Source: Candidatus Baltobacteraceae bacterium (lineage in GTDB: Bacteria > Vulcanimicrobiota > Vulcanimicrobiia > Vulcanimicrobiales > Vulcanimicrobiaceae). From it: 64,000 bases of DNA. Position numbers and translations under genes: made by a program. The stretch spans positions 248,001-312,000 of the forward strand of contig DASXGW010000012.1 of NCBI GenBank assembly GCA_036488875.1. Direction: 5' to 3'. Below are positions 23,385 through 34,636 of the stretch, piece by piece (position 1 is the stretch's first letter; every line of letters begins with the position of its first letter). Under the pieces are notes generated by a model that saw only the letters and a list, made by a program, of their open reading frames with translations, had not been told where the DNA came from and did no database searches.

Positions 23385-26318
23385 TTACTTATAGCAGGTT
23401 TCCAGCAATTCTTGAAGGCGCAGCTTCATTTGTACTAAGCGCTTGCATTCGGGGCAACCAGGTCCTCCGGTGATGAGATGTCCTCGATAGTACGCGGCTT
23501 CCAATTCCATTTGAGTCGCGTCGTTTAGCTCCGTCATCAAACCGCGAAGAAAATCGCCCTCTTGACCGACGAAGAAGAACTCGCTACAACCTTTGGGATT
23601 GCCGCGCGGCGCGAGCGTGTTTTCCATGTTCGTTTCATATTCGGTGTCGCCTTGATGGTAACCACTCTCCATCACGCCGACTGAATCGCCCGAAACCGGA
23701 TCCACGCGCCACCAACCAAAGTGCTGTCTGCCGTCGATGTCGATTGGGTCGCTTGGTGCGACGACGGCATATCCCATTGCTAAATCATCTTGGATGCGAG
23801 CGAGCACGTCTGCGTCGACGTGCAGCGACTGCAAGTTCGGATCGCCCTTCTTTGAAATAACGACTGGTGTTTTCCCTTGCGCTCCGTACGCCGCTAAGAG
23901 ATCGGCGGTGTTCTCGCCCGCTGCGGGGGACGGCAACGCGGCCTGCTCCGCCAGAGTGTCGGCTACTCCTTGTTCGAGTCGCACGCGGTTGGGATTGGGT
24001 GCGGCGGGCGCAACCGCGATCTCATTGTTTACAATGTCGAGATTCTCTCGCTCCACCAAACGATTTTGGCTCATTACTGGACCGCGCAAAGAAAGAACCA
24101 CGTTCGGGCGATCCAGATAGCGATCGGAGCGCACGGGACTCAACCGCTGACGGTCGAGCGCAAAGGCATACAACGACCACGGCACCGAACCGAGCGCGTT
24201 GCGAAACGCGCCGCGATTCGGTACGAGCGCCTCGCTCGTCTGATGCAGCACGAACTCCGGCGAGATATCGCTTACCAGGGGCAGTATGCGTACTTGCGTG
24301 AGAAGAGCCAGCGCGCGCTCAAACCTCGTGGAATCTGAAATCGTAGCGCCAGGAGTTGCGGCATTTCGAGCCGCCGGACCGCGAATATCCATGATTTGCC
24401 GGCGAATCACACGCGATTGCAGGCCGGGAGAGCGCAGCTCGAATTCCAACCACACAGCAGTGAGACCGGCGTCGGTAAACGTACCCTGCGATACGATCCG
24501 GTCGCCGATGCGAAGAGCCGGCTGCCATTGCTTCATCGCCACCGCTTGTGCTTGGCTCGTATCGGTTGGAGCGAAGGTCAGTGCGATCGGCTGACCGATC
24601 GCGTCGCTTGGCCGCATGGAGTAATCGAGAACGGTGTTTTCGCTAAAACCATTGCCCTGTTGGCTTTCGGTGACGACACGAATGCCCAGCTCGTGGAACA
24701 ACGCTGAATCCAGCTGCTGCGGTGGCGTTACCGAAAGCGCCGTCAGGCCGCTCGATCCGGCTTGAGCGGCTTTATCGGAAGGATCGAAGCTCGACCACGC
24801 CCCGTTTTCATTTACCTGCACGAACCAGCGATCTTCGATCGCTGCAAGTTGCCCGTTTTCAACGGCTGGATTCGCCGGACCGGCGGGAACCAGTGATGCC
24901 AGCATGGCGACCTGCGCGTCGAGCGCATCTTGCTGCTGCTTACGTTGACGGTGCCAATCGTCGACGACTGCGTCGACTTGCGCACCCGGAATATCGCCGG
25001 ATTTTAACTGACCTCGCAAATCGTCGAGGAATTGGGATTCCGGTGGAGTTGAAGCCGGTGCGGGCTGAGCTTGCTGCATGGTCGAGAGCACGCTGCGGGC
25101 CTGCGCTTCGCTCAGCCGTGCGCGCGCCAATCGGACTTGTTGGCCTGCGCGTCGATCGAGGTCGGCTAACAAGAGCGCTCTATCGAGACTGCTGCCGACG
25201 CGGTCCATCAGCACGCCAACCGGTCCGCGCAGCGACCCCTGATACGGAACCAGCGTTGTGTTGTCGCGAACCCATTCAAAAAGTTTTTCAGGATCGCGTC
25301 CGACCCGGTCGACGACGGCTTGAGGGTCATACGTATCGCGCGCCGCACTCGCGTCGTTTGCCTGCAAGTCGTCGAAGAACTCGTTCATGCCGGCCTTCAC
25401 GTCCACTGCCGCGCCGCTTGGGCTCGGTGCCGCGGCAACGGTGGTGACGCAAGGCGCAGGTGCGGGCGTCGCTGCTGACCCCTGCGCGTTGCCGCTTAAC
25501 CCGCCTCCTATCCCACCACCTAAACCAGAAGCGGCGCCCATTTGGCCAAGCGACGATGCACCCGGCGCAACGGCGTCGATTGCGCTGGACCCACCGCTGC
25601 ACGCCGTTACCGCCGGACGCTCGAAGGCGACGATCGTGGGAAGACTCCGCGCACCCGCTTCATACGCACCGATTTGAATTGCCAGCAGCGTGGCAACGGC
25701 AATGAGCAAGATGCTCAAAAATCCAGGCCGGCGACGAACGGCAACAGTCGCCGCGGTTATAAGTGCCGAGAGTAGCAATACGGGCAGTACCACCTCGACC
25801 ATGAGGTAGGCACCGCGCAACCAATACGGATGAGCGATAGGCGCGGTCGTTCCGGCAAGCGCCGCATCGACGCCCGCGCCCCCGGAAATGGCTAACGCGA
25901 AGGGAGCGATCAAATACACGCCGAGCAAAGCGGCTCCCAGCCGCAACCAGAGCGGAGTCCTATTCGTGAAGAGCACGGCTGCAGCTGCGACGCCGAAAAT
26001 TATGGGGAGGATTGCTTCGCCCACGACACCGGCCGGCTGTCGCGCGAGAACGATCCCGCCATCCGCGAGCGAGCCCAGTTTCCAACCCGAATAGGCCGTG
26101 ACGATTTCGAGAACGACGAGCGAGGCCAGGATTTTCGGTACGACGCCGAAGCGCTTCCACAAGACGGCCGTGAGCAGAGCATAAGCAACGACGATGCCCG
26201 CAACGATCCAGCGAATGGTACTGCCGGTTAGGGCGGTCTCGATTGCCACGTCGAGCAACGCGATGTAGAGTGCGACGTTTGCGATCCAGCCGAGAACGCG
26301 CTGCGTTTGGTTCATCAT
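23385..26318 (-). CDS. Large membrane protein with transglutaminase-like region
   Basis: 977 residues. The first 230 hold six to eight hydrophobic segments. A Gly/Ala/Ser-rich linker follows, and from about residue 330 a region WVRDNTTLVPYQGSLRGPVG then SSLDRALLLADLDRRAGQQVRLARARL. That pattern resembles bacterial transglutaminase-like domains, but the usual catalytic Cys before the ALLLADL helix is replaced by Ser/Leu. The C-terminal third contains GYAVVAPSDPIDIDGRQHFGWWRVDP and a Cys-rich end (GGPGCPECKR). It is probably an envelope protein with a non-catalytic transglutaminase fold. It is divergent from the gene at 26438. Confidence 0.6.
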   Translation of the reverse strand: MMNQTQRVLGWIANVALYIALLDVAIETALTGSTIRWIVAGIVVAYALLTAVLWKRFGVVPKILASLVVLEIVTAYSGWKLGSLADGGIVLARQPAGVVGEAILPIIFGVAAAAVLFTNRTPLWLRLGAALLGVYLIAPFALAISGGAGVDAALAGTTAPIAHPYWLRGAYLMVEVVLPVLLLSALITAATVAVRRRPGFLSILLIAVATLLAIQIGAYEAGARSLPTIVAFERPAVTACSGGSSAIDAVAPGASSLGQMGAASGLGGGIGGGLSGNAQGSAATPAPAPCVTTVAAAPSPSGAAVDVKAGMNEFFDDLQANDASAARDTYDPQAVVDRVGRDPEKLFEWVRDNTTLVPYQGSLRGPVGVLMDRVGSSLDRALLLADLDRRAGQQVRLARARLSEAQARSVLSTMQQAQPAPASTPPESQFLDDLRGQLKSGDIPGAQVDAVVDDWHRQRKQQQDALDAQVAMLASLVPAGPANPAVENGQLAAIEDRWFVQVNENGAWSSFDPSDKAAQAGSSGLTALSVTPPQQLDSALFHELGIRVVTESQQGNGFSENTVLDYSMRPSDAIGQPIALTFAPTDTSQAQAVAMKQWQPALRIGDRIVSQGTFTDAGLTAVWLEFELRSPGLQSRVIRRQIMDIRGPAARNAATPGATISDSTRFERALALLTQVRILPLVSDISPEFVLHQTSEALVPNRGAFRNALGSVPWSLYAFALDRQRLSPVRSDRYLDRPNVVLSLRGPVMSQNRLVERENLDIVNNEIAVAPAAPNPNRVRLEQGVADTLAEQAALPSPAAGENTADLLAAYGAQGKTPVVISKKGDPNLQSLHVDADVLARIQDDLAMGYAVVAPSDPIDIDGRQHFGWWRVDPVSGDSVGVMESGYHQGDTEYETNMENTLAPRGNPKGCSEFFFVGQEGDFLRGLMTELNDATQMELEAAYYRGHLITGGPGCPECKRLVQMKLRLQELLETCYK

Positions 26319-26437
26319 TCTGCGCCTCTTTTGAAATCTTATCGGACTGTAGTCCGACCATTCATACGGCGTTGCGATTCACCTCTTGGGGGATGGGTGA
26401 GACGAGTGCCGAAAAAGGTGCTCCTGACCGGAACGAG

Positions 26438-28189
26438 GTGAAAGCGTTGCTAAGCTCTCTTCGCGCTCTTCTTATACTCCCATTGGCGCTAGCCATCGCC
26501 GCGTGCAGCTCGACGGCGCCTGCCGGCGGCCCCATTCCGCCGCCGCAAATCGGAGGAGACGGGGCGAAACACAAGCTCAAGGCAACGGTTCGCATCGTGA
26601 TTCCCAAACGCAAACGCGGTCGCCGCGTGCTGTTGCACGGACATTACGTTTCGCTTTCTACCAAGTCGATTGCCATGGCCGTAACCGCGTCGACGGGCGG
26701 CAGCCCCGAGAACTTCAACGCAGATCTAACGGCGGCGACAAACCCGGATTGCCTCGCCTATTCCGGTTCGACGGTGTGCACGCTTCCGCTCAGACTTGCA
26801 GCCGGAGATTATACGATAATCGTTGCGACGTACGACGGACTGCTTGCGGGCGGAAACGCTCCGAATAATCCCCCAACCGGCAAAAAGCTATCGGCTCACC
26901 AAAGCGTACCCTTCGCCATCACTCGCGGCAAAACAAATCAGCTCAGCGTGACCCTCGACGGCATTCCCACCGGCGTCGCGCTGGTGCCCGCAAGTTCGAC
27001 GCTCACCGGCAACGACGCGTCGGGATTCGCGCTCGCGCGATGCTCGCAACCGGCACAGAACGTCGAGGTGTACGGCGTCGACGCCGATGACAACTACATT
27101 CTTGGGCCCGGCGCGCCCACGCCGGCGCTCGCGTCAAACGATGCCGGCAATCTTCCGGTTACGGCGACTCCGGGGCCGTCGGCCCCCAACCAGTTTACGC
27201 TGACGCCGCCGGCATATCCGACCAAGAACGCGGTCGTCCAACTGACTGCGGGTGTTACACCGAAAGCGGGAATCGGGGCGTCGTCACAGTCTGCGAAGGT
27301 CAACGTCACGTTTGGTTCGACGACCTGCTATTCGATCTCTGAGTACTCGGCATCGAGCAGCAGCAGTAGCGGCAGCAGTCCGAGCGCTATCGCCTCAGAC
27401 GGCACCAATCTGTGGTTTACGGTAGGAAACTCGGTCACTAAAATGACGACTGCCGGAGCGGTGGTGGGGAACTATTCGGCCGGAACCAATCCCGGTAGCC
27501 TTGCTTTTGATGGAACCAACATGTGGGTCGTCGACAGCATAAGTTCCGGCACGGTCACCAAGCTGTCTTCGACGGGAACGACGTTGGGGACGTACGGCGT
27601 AGGAAGTTATCCGAACGGGATAGCCTTCGACGGGACCAATATGTGGGTCCCCAACAGCAGCGGTTTAAGCGTCACGAAGTTGTCGCCGACCGGAGCAACG
27701 CTTGGGACCTATACCGTCGGAAGCGGACCCGGTGCGATCGCGTTCGACGGGACCAATATGTGGGTCGCGAACTATAGTGCCAGCCCCGGCTCGGTCAGCG
27801 AGCTGTCTCCCACAGGCGCAGCGTTAGGGACGTTCGACGTCGGGAGTCATCCCGCCGCCGTCGCGTTCGACGGAACCAACATGTGGGTTACGAACCTTTT
27901 CGATAACACCATCACCGAACTGTCGCCGGCCGGGTCGGCGCTCAATACGTTCACGATTCCAACGAGCGCTAGCCATCCGGAGTTCATTGCGCTGGGCGCA
28001 GATAGCGCGATGTGGTTCACCGAAGCCAACGGAAACAACATCGGGCGGGTCACGAGTGACGGAACGTTTACCGAAATCCCCGTCCCGACGGCCAGCAGCG
28101 AGCCGATCGGGATCGCCAAGGGCCCGGACGGCAACATGTGGTTTACCGAAAAATCCGGCGACAAAATCGGAACGGTGGTAGTACACTAG
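26438..28189 (+). CDS. Vgb-type propeller lipoprotein
   Basis: From GTG 26438 the protein (583 residues) begins with a lipoprotein signal ending in lipobox AIAAC. An alternative TTG lies two codons on, with an AGGTG site at better spacing. Residues to about 260 form a beta-rich domain like the stand-alone protein at 4060-4845. The rest is a Vgb-type propeller with six near-identical repeats built on AFDGTNMWVxN and TLGTYxVGSxPxxI, ending in GPDGNMWFTEKSGDKIG. The repeats are so similar that recent internal duplication is likely. Confidence 0.75.
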   Translation: MKALLSSLRALLILPLALAIAACSSTAPAGGPIPPPQIGGDGAKHKLKATVRIVIPKRKRGRRVLLHGHYVSLSTKSIAMAVTASTGGSPENFNADLTAATNPDCLAYSGSTVCTLPLRLAAGDYTIIVATYDGLLAGGNAPNNPPTGKKLSAHQSVPFAITRGKTNQLSVTLDGIPTGVALVPASSTLTGNDASGFALARCSQPAQNVEVYGVDADDNYILGPGAPTPALASNDAGNLPVTATPGPSAPNQFTLTPPAYPTKNAVVQLTAGVTPKAGIGASSQSAKVNVTFGSTTCYSISEYSASSSSSSGSSPSAIASDGTNLWFTVGNSVTKMTTAGAVVGNYSAGTNPGSLAFDGTNMWVVDSISSGTVTKLSSTGTTLGTYGVGSYPNGIAFDGTNMWVPNSSGLSVTKLSPTGATLGTYTVGSGPGAIAFDGTNMWVANYSASPGSVSELSPTGAALGTFDVGSHPAAVAFDGTNMWVTNLFDNTITELSPAGSALNTFTIPTSASHPEFIALGADSAMWFTEANGNNIGRVTSDGTFTEIPVPTASSEPIGIAKGPDGNMWFTEKSGDKIGTVVVH

Positions 28190-28213
28190 CACCGGTATCG
28201 CGAACGTCGGCGC

Positions 28214-29398
28214 ATGAAGTACCTGTGCGTCGCCCTCCTTTTAGCCGTCGCCGTGTCGCCAATGAGCGCGCCGGCAGCCGCAAGCGAACCATCAGTCGCG
28301 GCGATCGACCGCGCCGCGCGTGCCGCGATGTCCACGTACTCGCTCGAGGGCATGATCGTTCAAGTCCGGTCCAACGGGCGAACGGTGTTCCAGCACGGCT
28401 ACGGCGAATCGATGACGGGCGTTCCGGCGACCACCGACATGCACTTTCGCAACGGCGCTATGGCGTTCACGTATATGGCCGTGCTCTTGCTCGAAATGGT
28501 CGACCAAAAGAAGACCACGCTCGACACGAAGCTGTCGAAGTACTTTCCGAACCTTCCCAACGCGAATAAAGTCACGCTCAGAAACCTCGCAAACATGACG
28601 TCAGGCTATGCCGACTACGTCTATCAGCCGGCGACGCTCAACGGGACGATGCTGTACCCATTTCGCCAGTGGACTCCGCAAGAGCTCGTCCACATCGGCA
28701 TCAGCGGTAAGCCGATGTTTGCGCCGGGTTCGAACTGGGGCTACTGCCACACGAACTGGGTAATCATGGGCGGCGTACTCGAGAAGATCACGGGAATGCC
28801 GCTGGCACAGGCGTTGCAGCATTACGTTCTCGGGCCGATGGGATTGCGTCAAACGCAAGCCTTCACCACGGCGTACATTCCGCATCCGATTCTGCACTCG
28901 TTCGATTCCGAACGCCGCTCCGCGCTGGGTGTAAAAGCCGGCGTACCGTTCATCGAGGAGTCGACGTTTTGGAATCCGTCGTGGACGACGGTCGAAGGCG
29001 CCGTCGAGGTGACCGACATCACCGACGAAAGCTTAAGTCTCGAGGCCGTTGGAAACGGCAAACTGCTGTCGCCCGCGTCGAGCGCCGCGCAGATCAAGCC
29101 GCATCTCATCGGCTTCGGTCACGCGCAAAGTGGCTGCGACGCCTGCCGTCCCGGTACGACGGCGTTCAGCTACGGCTTGGGCATCATGCTCGTCGGAGGG
29201 TGGCTCGCGCAAACGCTCGGATTTGCCGGCGCGTCGGGCGCGGTCGCATACCTTCCCTCACAGAAACTCACGATCGCGGTCGAGGCCACCGATGGCGCCG
29301 GCGCCTTCGACGAGCACGGAAACTTCAAAGTCGGACTGCCCGCAAACAACGTGCTGATCGGACTAGCCAAGCAGATCGCGCCGGGGACCATGCCGTAA
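28214..29398 (+). CDS. Exported beta-lactamase-fold protein lacking the catalytic motif
   Basis: 394 residues with a Sec signal peptide (MKYLCVALLLAVAVSPMSAPAAA). Class C/serine beta-lactamase family features are clear: MIVQVRSNGRTVFQHGYG, VTLRNLANMTSGYADYV and WGYCHTNWVIMGGVLEKITG. The expected SxxK segment (FRIGSVTKxFTA) reads FRNGAMAFTYMA, so the nucleophile Ser and Lys are missing. The YxN triad member reads YCH. It may be a pseudoenzyme that binds peptides. It is coupled to the next gene by a one-base TAATG overlap. Confidence 0.75.
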   Translation: MKYLCVALLLAVAVSPMSAPAAASEPSVAAIDRAARAAMSTYSLEGMIVQVRSNGRTVFQHGYGESMTGVPATTDMHFRNGAMAFTYMAVLLLEMVDQKKTTLDTKLSKYFPNLPNANKVTLRNLANMTSGYADYVYQPATLNGTMLYPFRQWTPQELVHIGISGKPMFAPGSNWGYCHTNWVIMGGVLEKITGMPLAQALQHYVLGPMGLRQTQAFTTAYIPHPILHSFDSERRSALGVKAGVPFIEESTFWNPSWTTVEGAVEVTDITDESLSLEAVGNGKLLSPASSAAQIKPHLIGFGHAQSGCDACRPGTTAFSYGLGIMLVGGWLAQTLGFAGASGAVAYLPSQKLTIAVEATDGAGAFDEHGNFKVGLPANNVLIGLAKQIAPGTMP

Positions 29399-30054
29399 TG
29401 ATTCATGCACTCGTACTCGCGCTAGCGACGGCCACGCCAACGCAAACGGCTTCGGGAATCCCGCTCGACGCTCCGTGGAAAGTCACGATCTACGATCTGG
29501 CGCGCACGAAATTCCATCATCCCGCTTGGGGATGGCAGCATTCGGAGCGCAACTATCAAATCGCGATGCAGATTGCCAAGAGCGAGCGCATGCACGTCGA
29601 TACCGACGTGCTCTTCGCCGCGGCGATGCTGCACGATATGGCAGCGTTTATGCCCTGCGCGCAGTCGGCCAAACTCGAGCACGGTGACTGCGCCGCGCTC
29701 CAAAGCCCCGACGTCCTAAAAAGCGCGGGCTTTCCGATGGAGAAGATCGCAGCGGTGCAGGCGGCCGAACGGGGACACATGTACTACAGCGATCCCGGAA
29801 CGCAGCCGGAAGCGATTCTGCTGCACGATGCCGATTCGCTCGACTTCCTCGGCGACATGGGCGCCGCGCGCATGATCGCACTCACCGGCGAAAACGCTGA
29901 AAGCTTCGACGGCGCGATCAAGTCGCTGCGCAAGTTCGTTCACGACATTCCGCCGCGCCTGATAACGGCAACGGCTCGTAAGATGGGCGCGCAGCGCGCC
30001 GACGAGCTGCAGCGGTTTCTCGACGCGCTCGGCGCCGAACGGTACGGAACCTAA
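29398..30054 (+). CDS. Exported HD-domain phosphohydrolase
   Basis: ATG 29398 overlaps the upstream stop (TAATG). The 218-residue product has a short signal-like N-terminus (MIHALVLALATATPTQTA). It then shows HD-domain ligands: WGWQHSERNY, LFAAAMLHDMAAF and, later, LLHDADSLDFLG. This spacing fits metal-dependent HD hydrolases of small phosphorylated compounds. Location outside the cytoplasm is suggested by the signal but not proven. Confidence 0.7.
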   Translation: MIHALVLALATATPTQTASGIPLDAPWKVTIYDLARTKFHHPAWGWQHSERNYQIAMQIAKSERMHVDTDVLFAAAMLHDMAAFMPCAQSAKLEHGDCAALQSPDVLKSAGFPMEKIAAVQAAERGHMYYSDPGTQPEAILLHDADSLDFLGDMGAARMIALTGENAESFDGAIKSLRKFVHDIPPRLITATARKMGAQRADELQRFLDALGAERYGT

Positions 30055-30056
30055 CC

Positions 30057-31828
30057 TTACGCCGTTCCGGTAAGTTCCGAAAGGCGACGCCGCAGATCCT
30101 GGATCTCTTCGCGCGCGCGCTGCGCGTCGAGGTGGTCGAACGTCGCCGCGGCGCTCGACACCAGCGAGCCCAACAGCGCACGTTCGTCAGAGTTCAATAC
30201 CGCACCGTCGCGACGCGCACCGTACAACGCGAACGCGTAGAGATCGCTGCGCGCGAGCGCCGGGACGGCCAGCACCGGGGCCTGGGCGCCGACCGGCATT
30301 CCCTCATGCGACCAGCCTACTTCGTGAAGCGCCAACGGCTCCCGCTCGGATCGCAGTTGGGCGACGAGCGGATCGTCGGTCGATATCGTAATCATCGCGT
30401 CTTGCGGCCACGCCCGCATCGCCGCGCAGGCGTAAACGTTACGATCCTCGTCGAGCTTGAACAGTGCCGCCGACGACAGCTCCAGTGCCTCCAGAGGCTC
30501 GTCCAAAATCATCTCGATCACCGAGCGTTCGCTGGTGACGAAGGCCAACGCACGCGCGTCGCGTTTGAGGCGCCGTTCGGCTAAGAACTCGCGCCTGAAG
30601 AACAGCCAATCGAGTATTGCGTCGATACGGTGATGTATCGCGCTGAACGAGAATGCCCCCAGAAGCGCCGCCGCCAGCGTGGCGTAAGCCGCTAAGTGCG
30701 AGTCGGCAAAGAGCTCTCCTACCGCCCATTCGCTAATCGCCATGAACAAGACGAGCAGCGCCGACGTAATGGCGTATCCCGTCGCGCGCCCGATCGCAAA
30801 GCCGATGTCGATGATGCGTTCGTTTACGAACGCGTACGAAACCGCCACCGCCCCGATGAAGGCCGCCCACGGCTCGAGCACTTTAAACAGTGGAGTATAA
30901 AGAAGGGCGCCGGTCCAGTGAAAAACCAACTCTTGAACGAGGTTTTGCAGCGAGTTCAGAATGACGACTATGGGCTGAAGGCCCAGACCGGCGACGATCC
31001 AGCGAGCGCGCACTCGCATCTCTTCGCGTGCGCGCCCAACGATGGTAGAAAGCAAGTAGAGCACGGCCGCTGCAAGCGCGATGTCGGCGAGCTGCCCGGC
31101 GACCGCAACGCCGAACGGCCACGTCGGCAGCGCTAGCGTGTAGCCGATCATGAAATAGTTCCAGATGGCAAAGTCCACGATCGCAAGCGCGACCAGCAAG
31201 GCTTCCCATCGGCGCTGCAGACGGCGGTCCGGATTGATCACGCGCGTAGCAAATATCGCCAGCGTCAAGAGCGCGGCGGCAAAACTCAGATCGTAAAGCG
31301 TTTGAACGGCGAGCTGTATCGCGACCGATCCTTTGACGTAGAAATAGTCTTGGAACGCGAGGATCGTCGATAGCCAGACGAATGCGTAAAAGGTCCACGT
31401 CGCGCGCCCGGGACGCAGGAGCAGAACTGCGGTCGCCAAGCAAAGGGCAAAGAAGACCAGCAACGGATGGACGATGAGGTGGAGCGATCGTAAAATACCG
31501 CGCTCATGCTCGGCGGCCGCGGTAAGTCGAACCGTACGCGGCGGCGTCCCTTCCAGCGTTACCGTCACGGTGTCGCCGGCGTTTGGGAAGAGGAACGACA
31601 GCCGGTCTTCGGGCGTAACCGCGGTCCACGCTACCCGATTGCCCGCGACGATACCCGCCTTAGCGGCCGGCCCGTTAGGATCGACGTCGTGAACGACTCC
31701 TTCGGCGCCCCACGTTAACCCGTACGTTCCGAAGGTCAGATCGTTCCACTCGACCTGCGCCAAGGCCAACAGCGCCAGCACGTTGAGCAGCACAAGCACG
31801 ATGACGCCGGCCGCATTGAGGCGTTTCA

Positions 31829-31829
<1 letters not shown>
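30057..31829 (-). CDS. PDZ, multi-TM and GAF-like membrane sensor
   Basis: 590 residues. After an N-terminal anchor there is a PDZ-like domain (GVVHDVDPNGPAAKAGIVAGNRVAW, about residues 44-68). Eight or so membrane segments cover residues 110-405. A cytoplasmic C-terminal region then resembles a GAF domain (EALELSSAALFKLDEDRNVYACAA) and ends in a short coiled coil (LDAQRAREEIQDLRRRLSEL). No output domain follows, so it may signal through a partner. Its ATG overlaps the eno stop by one base, making it part of an ndk-eno transcript. Confidence 0.6.
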
Positions 31830-33139
<1,310 letters not shown>

Positions 33140-33595
33140 TTAGTCCTTGATCCAGCGCTCGAGATCGTGCCGGCGAGAAACGAAGTCGTTGTCGTTGAAG
33201 AAAATCGCCAGCTCGCGTTCGGCGCTCGCGGTACTGTCGCTGCCGTGAATCAAATTACGCCCGATCGTCTGCGCGAGATCGCCGCGAATGGATCCGGGTG
33301 CCGCGCTCAGCGGATTGGTCGCCCCAATGAGCTGGCGGCAGCCGTCGACCACGTCTTTGCCTTCCACCGCCAGCGCCACCAGCGGTCCGCTCGTGATGAA
33401 TCCCACGAGATCGCCGAAGAACGGCTTGTCTTTATGCTCTTCGTAATGCCGGCGCGCGCGGTCGCCGTCGAGCTGCATCAACTTCATTGCCGAGACGATG
33501 TAACCGCGCCGCTCGAAGCGCGTGACGATTTCGCCGACGAGACCGCGTGAAACGGCGTCGGGCTTACACAGAATCAAGGTACGTTCGATAGCCAT
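33140..33595 (-). CDS. ndk: Nucleoside diphosphate kinase
   Basis: From ATG 33595 the protein is 151 residues, the usual size, starting [20 protein letters not shown]. The active-site segment [17 protein letters not shown] carries the phospho-accepting His. The family's P-GxxxR pattern is present ([12 protein letters not shown]). It equilibrates NTP pools and lies directly upstream of eno. Confidence 0.95.
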   Translation of the reverse strand: MAIERTLILCKPDAVSRGLVGEIVTRFERRGYIVSAMKLMQLDGDRARRHYEEHKDKPFFGDLVGFITSGPLVALAVEGKDVVDGCRQLIGATNPLSAAPGSIRGDLAQTIGRNLIHGSDSTASAERELAIFFNDNDFVSRRHDLERWIKD

Positions 33596-33634
33596 AGGAC
33601 CGCGCAATACCACCCGCCAAACGCCTTTGCCTCC

Positions 33635-34408
33635 ATGCAAGATTCGGGGCCGTACGCCGGCGTGGCACGGGAGCTTTCGGGCAGCGCGTTCGCGCCGATC
33701 CGTTACGTGGCGGAAACCGGCAGCACGAACGCCGACGCCGCCGCCCTCTTAGGTGAGGCCGGCGCCGCCGGTCTGACGATCGTCGCCGACTACCAGATGC
33801 ACGGCTCCGGCCGTAAAGGTCGCAGCTGGGTGGCGCAGCCCGGCACGTCGCTGCTCTTCACCACGATCTTGCCGCAGCCGCTCGCCGCGCAGGACCTGTG
33901 GATCGTTCCGTTTTGGACGGTTCTCGCGGTAAAGTCGGCGCTCGGCGAGTGCGGCATCGACGCGTCGGTCGTCTGGCCCAACGATCTGCTCGTCGCCGGG
34001 GGGAAAGTCGCGGGCGTGCTTTGCGCGTCGCGCGTTGCCGGCGACAGCGCATGGGTCGCGTGCGGCGTCGGGATCAACGTTCGCCGCCCCGACCGCGCGC
34101 CGTTGGTCGTTCCACCTCCGAGTTATTGCGACGACGTCGCGGCGATCGAGCGCCCGCAGCTCTTACGCGGTATTCTTCTCGCGTTCGGCGCATCGCTCGA
34201 CCTGCTCGGCAACCCGCAGCGCGTGGCCCGACTATGGGAACGCGCGGCCGGATTACCCGGCGCGCGTTACACGCTGCTTGCCGACGGAACGACCGATGCG
34301 TTTAAGGCGACGGCGGTGAGCCTTGCGACGGGCGGGGGGCTCGTCGTCACACGCGACGACGGAACGCGCGAAACCGTCTCGCTCGCCGACGTACGAGCGC
34401 TGCGCTAA
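33635..34408 (+). CDS. birA: Biotin--protein ligase without DNA-binding domain
   Basis: 257 residues. The catalytic core is clear: the biotin-binding loop [19 protein letters not shown], then [21 protein letters not shown] and ACGVGINV, followed by the small C-terminal SH3-like domain. The N-terminal winged helix of bifunctional BirA is missing, so it attaches biotin to carboxylase carrier protein but should not repress bio genes. It is divergent from ndk with a 39-base gap. The WPND motif lacks the usual preceding Lys. Confidence 0.9.
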   Translation: MQDSGPYAGVARELSGSAFAPIRYVAETGSTNADAAALLGEAGAAGLTIVADYQMHGSGRKGRSWVAQPGTSLLFTTILPQPLAAQDLWIVPFWTVLAVKSALGECGIDASVVWPNDLLVAGGKVAGVLCASRVAGDSAWVACGVGINVRRPDRAPLVVPPPSYCDDVAAIERPQLLRGILLAFGASLDLLGNPQRVARLWERAAGLPGARYTLLADGTTDAFKATAVSLATGGGLVVTRDDGTRETVSLADVRALR

Positions 34409-34412
34409 GACG

Positions 34413-34631
34413 CTATTTGACGATGCCGCCCAGCGCGACGCCCGCGGTAGTGAGTGCGGTTTTCGCTTGAGACTCGACGCCGGCATCGATGCTCAAGCAC
34501 AGGTTCGAGGACGCCGCGACGTTGGCCGGCTTTGGAATCATCTTCGCCGTCACGCCCGCGTCCTTGAGCGTCTTGGTGGCGATCATCGTATCGGCGTTCG
34601 TGCCGAAGAACAAAATCACGTCTGCCATCAC
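34413..34631 (-). CDS. DUF3343 (putative Se/S carrier-like) protein
   Basis: A 72-residue protein with the DUF3343 pattern: ADVILFFGTNADTMIATKTL, KDAGVTAKMIPKPANVAASS, then NLCLSIDAGVESQAK. The family is thought to be a small carrier related to SirA/TusA. The Cys lies in the SSNLCLS position rather than a CG pair. It is the last gene of the chemoreceptor operon, five bases after the sensor gene. Confidence 0.65.
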   Translation of the reverse strand: MMADVILFFGTNADTMIATKTLKDAGVTAKMIPKPANVAASSNLCLSIDAGVESQAKTALTTAGVALGGIVK

Positions 34632-34636
34632 CGCAC

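Noticed and set aside
27480-27900. Regularly spaced repeats resembling a CRISPR array
   Set aside because: The repeats are in-frame FDGTNMWV propeller blades with coding conservation.
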